Below the pieces are notes generated by a model that saw only the letters and a list, made by a program, of their open reading frames with translations, was not told the origin of the DNA and did not search any database. Shown here in pieces: positions 45,468-47,606 of a DNA stretch of 47,606 nt. The position numbers and the translations under genes are program-made. Source of the stretch: an uncultured Flavobacteriaceae bacterium (GTDB lineage: Bacteria; Bacteroidota; Bacteroidia; Flavobacteriales; Flavobacteriaceae). The stretch lies in assembly GCA_947501845.1 (NCBI GenBank), contig CANMXP010000030.1:1-47606 (forward strand), read 5' to 3'. Positions within the stretch are counted from its first letter, which is position 1. The number at the start of each line of letters is the position of its first letter.

Positions 45468-46022
45468 TTAATCTCTTATTTCAACAATCATTTCAATTTC
45501 GCATGCAAGGTTAAAAGGCAGTGAGGACATCCCTACTGCAGAGCGCGCATGTTTACCTCTTTCTCCAAATACGTCAAATAATAAATTAGTATAACCATTA
45601 ATAACTTTTGGATGATCTGTAAAGGAAGTGTCACAATTAACCATTCCTAAAACCTTAATAACTTTTACAACCTTGTTTAGATCTCCTATTTCTTCTTTTA
45701 AAGTAGATAAATGACTAATAGCTACTAACCTGGCAGCATTATAACCTTGCTCAGTGGTTAAATCTAGACCTACTTTTCCTGTAATTCGTTTGCCGTTAGG
45801 AGTTGTTGGCCCCTTTCCTGATAAATAAATTAAGTTACCAGTGCGTGTAGCTTTTTCAATATTAATTCCTGGCGGGAGTTTGTGGGGCTTTAACTCAATT
45901 CCTAATTCAGATATTTTTTGTTCGACATCATAGTCATAAAGAGGCGTCGTATTTTTTTGTTCTTTAACATATGATGTACAGCTTACTAGTAGAGCAAAAA
46001 TTAAAATGTATAAATGTTTCAT
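45468..46022 (-). CDS. RidA-family protein with lipoprotein signal
   Basis: Starting at ATG 46022 this is 184 residues and opens with a clear lipobox (MKHLYILIFALLVSC, Cys15). A start at 46070 would bury that signal. The mature part is a RidA/YjgF domain: NLIYLSGKGPTTPNG, HLSTLKEEIGDLNKVVKV, and the catalytic-type Arg in KHARSAVGMSSLP. RidA normally deaminates reactive enamines in the cytoplasm, so an exported, lipid-anchored form is unusual. It is grouped with a LysE exporter, hinting at amino-acid-derived substrates outside the inner membrane. Confidence 0.8.
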   Translation of the reverse strand: MKHLYILIFALLVSCTSYVKEQKNTTPLYDYDVEQKISELGIELKPHKLPPGINIEKATRTGNLIYLSGKGPTTPNGKRITGKVGLDLTTEQGYNAARLVAISHLSTLKEEIGDLNKVVKVIKVLGMVNCDTSFTDHPKVINGYTNLLFDVFGERGKHARSAVGMSSLPFNLACEIEMIVEIRD

Positions 46023-46263
46023 GAACAAATTTTTGGGTAATAGTAGATGCTTTCTTTTGAATATTGTCAAAATGTTCGTACTAAATTAGCAAAAAGAAAT
46101 AAGTTTATGGTTCGATATTAGAGATTATTAATAGAAAAAGAAAAGCTTAGCTAAGCAATGAATATATTATAGAGCGTTGTTAAAACCTTTTAAAAATTTG
46201 ATCTTGTTTCTTTAGCTATTGGTTCAATAGGTTATTATATTTACATGTTCTACAATTAATAAT

Positions 46264-47606
46264 ATGAAGTTTTTCTTTCTAGTTATTTGTCTTATAGTTT
46301 CAAATAATATTTTTTCTCAAGAAGTATCTATACCTACAAAATTTCTTGAGGATGGTAGCATGTACAAAAAACTTAATGACTTTTCTCAGCCTATAGCTGA
46401 ATTTAAAGAGCGTGAAAGGTGTATAGTTACCAGTTATATGGGTAAGGATATCTATAAAGTAATATATAAAGAATGGGTAGGTTATGTGGATTCTGATTTC
46501 TTGGAAATTAATGAAGAAATGATGGATTTATATTTTGAAAATGAAGAAAAACAAAGGCTTAAGGCTATTGAAGAAAAAGAAAAAAGACAGAAAAGAATTG
46601 AGGAAATTATAAGAAAAAAGGAAGAAAAAGTAAAAAGAAAACAGGATTCTATTGCAAAAATTGAAGAAGAAAAACTGCAAAAAAAGTTATTGATTCAAGC
46701 AAAAAAGCGTGAAACCGAACTCAAGGAAAAACAACGGGTTCAAGACTCAATCAATAAAGCCAAGGAAGTAGCAAGGCGCCAGCAGGAGTTATTGATAGAA
46801 GCTAAAAGACGTAAGGCAGAACTCAAAGAAAAGGAAAGGATTCAAGACTCAATTAGTAAAGCTGAGGAAGCAGCCAAACGTCAGCAGGAATTATTGATGC
46901 AAGCCAAAAGAGAAGCAGAGCTAAAGGAGAAACAAAGAGTTCAGGATTCAATCAATAAAGCTAAGGAAGCAGCCAAACGTCAGCAGGAATTATTGTTGCA
47001 GGCAAAACGAGAAGCAGAGCTAAAGGAGAAACAAAGGGTTCAGGACTCAATTAGTAAAGCTAAGGAGGCAGCCAAACGTCAGCAGGAATTATTGTTGCAG
47101 GCAAAACGAGAAGCAGAGCTAAAGGAGAAACAAAGAGTTCAGGATTCAATCAATAAAGCTAAGGAAGCAGCCAAACGTCAGCAGGAATTATTGTTGCAGG
47201 CAAAACGAGAAGCAGAGCTAAAGGAGAAACAAAGGGTTCAGGACTCAATTAATAGAGCTAAGGAGGCAGCCAAACGTCAACAAGAGTTATTGATAGAAAC
47301 CAAAAGGCGAGATGCTGAACTCAAGGAGAAACAAAGAGTTCAGGATTCAATTAATAGAGCTAAGGAGGCAGCCAAACGTCAGCAGGAATTATTGTTGCAG
47401 GCAAAACGAGAAGCAGAGCTAAAGGAGAAACAAAGGGTTCAGGACTCAATCAATCAAGCTGAGGAAGCAGCCAAACGTCAACAGGAGTTATTGATGGAAG
47501 CTAAAAGGCGAGATGCAGAACTCAAGGAAAAACAAAGGGTTCAGGACTCAATCAATCAAGCTGAGGAAGCAGCCAAACGTCAACAGGAGTTATTGATGGA
47601 AGCTAA
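46264..47606 (+). CDS. Secreted coiled-coil repeat protein with SH3-like N-terminus (partial)
   Basis: ATG 46264 opens a frame that runs off the window (more than 447 residues). There is a signal peptide at 1-19 (ends NIFSQ) and a small beta domain at about 20-85 reminiscent of bacterial SH3 (IVTSYMGKDIYKVIY, EWVGYVDSDFLEI). A long, highly charged helix begins near residue 95, and from about 151 it consists of 33-34-residue repeats (AELKEKQRVQDSINKAKEAA, KRQQELLLQAKRE). The charge pattern suggests a long single helix or coiled coil reaching across the periplasm or from the surface. Function and C-terminal domain are unknown. Confidence 0.8.
   Translation, partial: MKFFFLVICLIVSNNIFSQEVSIPTKFLEDGSMYKKLNDFSQPIAEFKERERCIVTSYMGKDIYKVIYKEWVGYVDSDFLEINEEMMDLYFENEEKQRLKAIEEKEKRQKRIEEIIRKKEEKVKRKQDSIAKIEEEKLQKKLLIQAKKRETELKEKQRVQDSINKAKEVARRQQELLIEAKRRKAELKEKERIQDSISKAEEAAKRQQELLMQAKREAELKEKQRVQDSINKAKEAAKRQQELLLQAKREAELKEKQRVQDSISKAKEAAKRQQELLLQAKREAELKEKQRVQDSINKAKEAAKRQQELLLQAKREAELKEKQRVQDSINRAKEAAKRQQELLIETKRRDAELKEKQRVQDSINRAKEAAKRQQELLLQAKREAELKEKQRVQDSINQAEEAAKRQQELLMEAKRRDAELKEKQRVQDSINQAEEAAKRQQELLMEA
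46714..47606 (+). repeat. In-frame tandem repeats, 99/102 bp, nine units to window end
   Basis: Units begin at 46714, 46816, 46915, 47014, 47113, 47212, 47314, 47413 and 47515 (last one cut). Period alternates between 99 and 102 bp. Units around 46915-47313 are almost identical at the DNA level, so unit number is likely to vary between strains. Confidence 0.92.

Noticed and set aside
46145-46156. Perfect 12-bp palindrome GCTTAGCTAAGC
   Set aside because: Short, single copy and not positioned at a promoter; chance is plausible.
46714-47606. Regular repeats that could look like a CRISPR array
   Set aside because: Repeats are 99/102 bp, stay in one reading frame with no spacers, and encode a charged helix.

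Overview
The window looks like a chromosomal segment of a marine-type member of the Flavobacteriia (Bacteroidota). The evidence is low G+C content, SusC/SusD pairs, a hybrid two-component regulator with a beta-propeller sensor, SPII lipoproteins, ISAon1-type insertion sequences, and a TetR gene with a textbook Bacteroidota promoter (TTTG, 20 nt, TAnnTTTG). No rRNA, tRNA or CRISPR array was seen.

Layout. (1) 1-9700 is accessory and decaying. It holds a broken ISAon1 transposase, short gene fragments, a DUF5703 (GH95-like) lipoprotein lying between 36-bp direct repeats, a multiply frameshifted IS1182-type element, an acyltransferase bracketed by an inverted 9-mer, and a TetR gene next to a fabF-like gene with a one-base frameshift. 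(2) 9815-12977 (minus) is a compact four-gene operon: zinc ribbon, zinc-finger coiled coil, SPFH-SHOCT (YdjI-like), and a protein with a tandem DUF6620-like module. It is a plausible membrane-stress module. (3) 13512-17640 (plus) is a GntR-controlled sugar operon: GntR/FCD regulator, MFS transporter, D-lyxose-isomerase-like cupin, TIM-barrel isomerase/epimerase and a HbpS/GlcG protein, ending in a terminator. (4) 17716-44756 (plus) is a large polysaccharide utilization locus: HTCS, GH5, DUF5060 hydrolase, ECF sigma, truncated anti-sigma, SusC, SusD, FG-GAP/ASPIC lipoprotein, heptahaem cytochrome c, esterase, two GH3s, a gluconokinase/6-phosphogluconate dehydrogenase fusion and a GntP permease. 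(5) 44798-47606 holds LysE, a RidA-like lipoprotein and the start of a secreted coiled-coil repeat protein that runs off the window.

How the genes fit together. In the PUL, surface hydrolases and SusCD would capture a beta-linked glucan-like glycan. The esterase would deacylate it and the GH3 enzymes would trim it. The last two genes import gluconate and convert it to ribulose-5-phosphate in one polypeptide, so the product is probably at least partly an aldonic acid. That could come from the glycan itself or from periplasmic oxidation, for which the adjacent haem protein is a suggestive but unproven electron acceptor.

The most unusual aspect is regulation. The ECF system is pared down: a 70-residue anti-sigma with no membrane or periplasmic part sits next to a SusC whose N-terminal STN signalling domain is reduced to a stub. 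Two matching promoter-like elements (TGCTACCC, 17 nt, GTCTTAAT) precede the anti-sigma/susCD unit and the esterase/GH3/gluconate unit, 10 kb apart. The susC leader also carries a terminator-like hairpin on the opposite strand, suggesting a short antisense RNA, and the HTCS has a candidate two-turn direct-repeat operator upstream of the GH5 gene.
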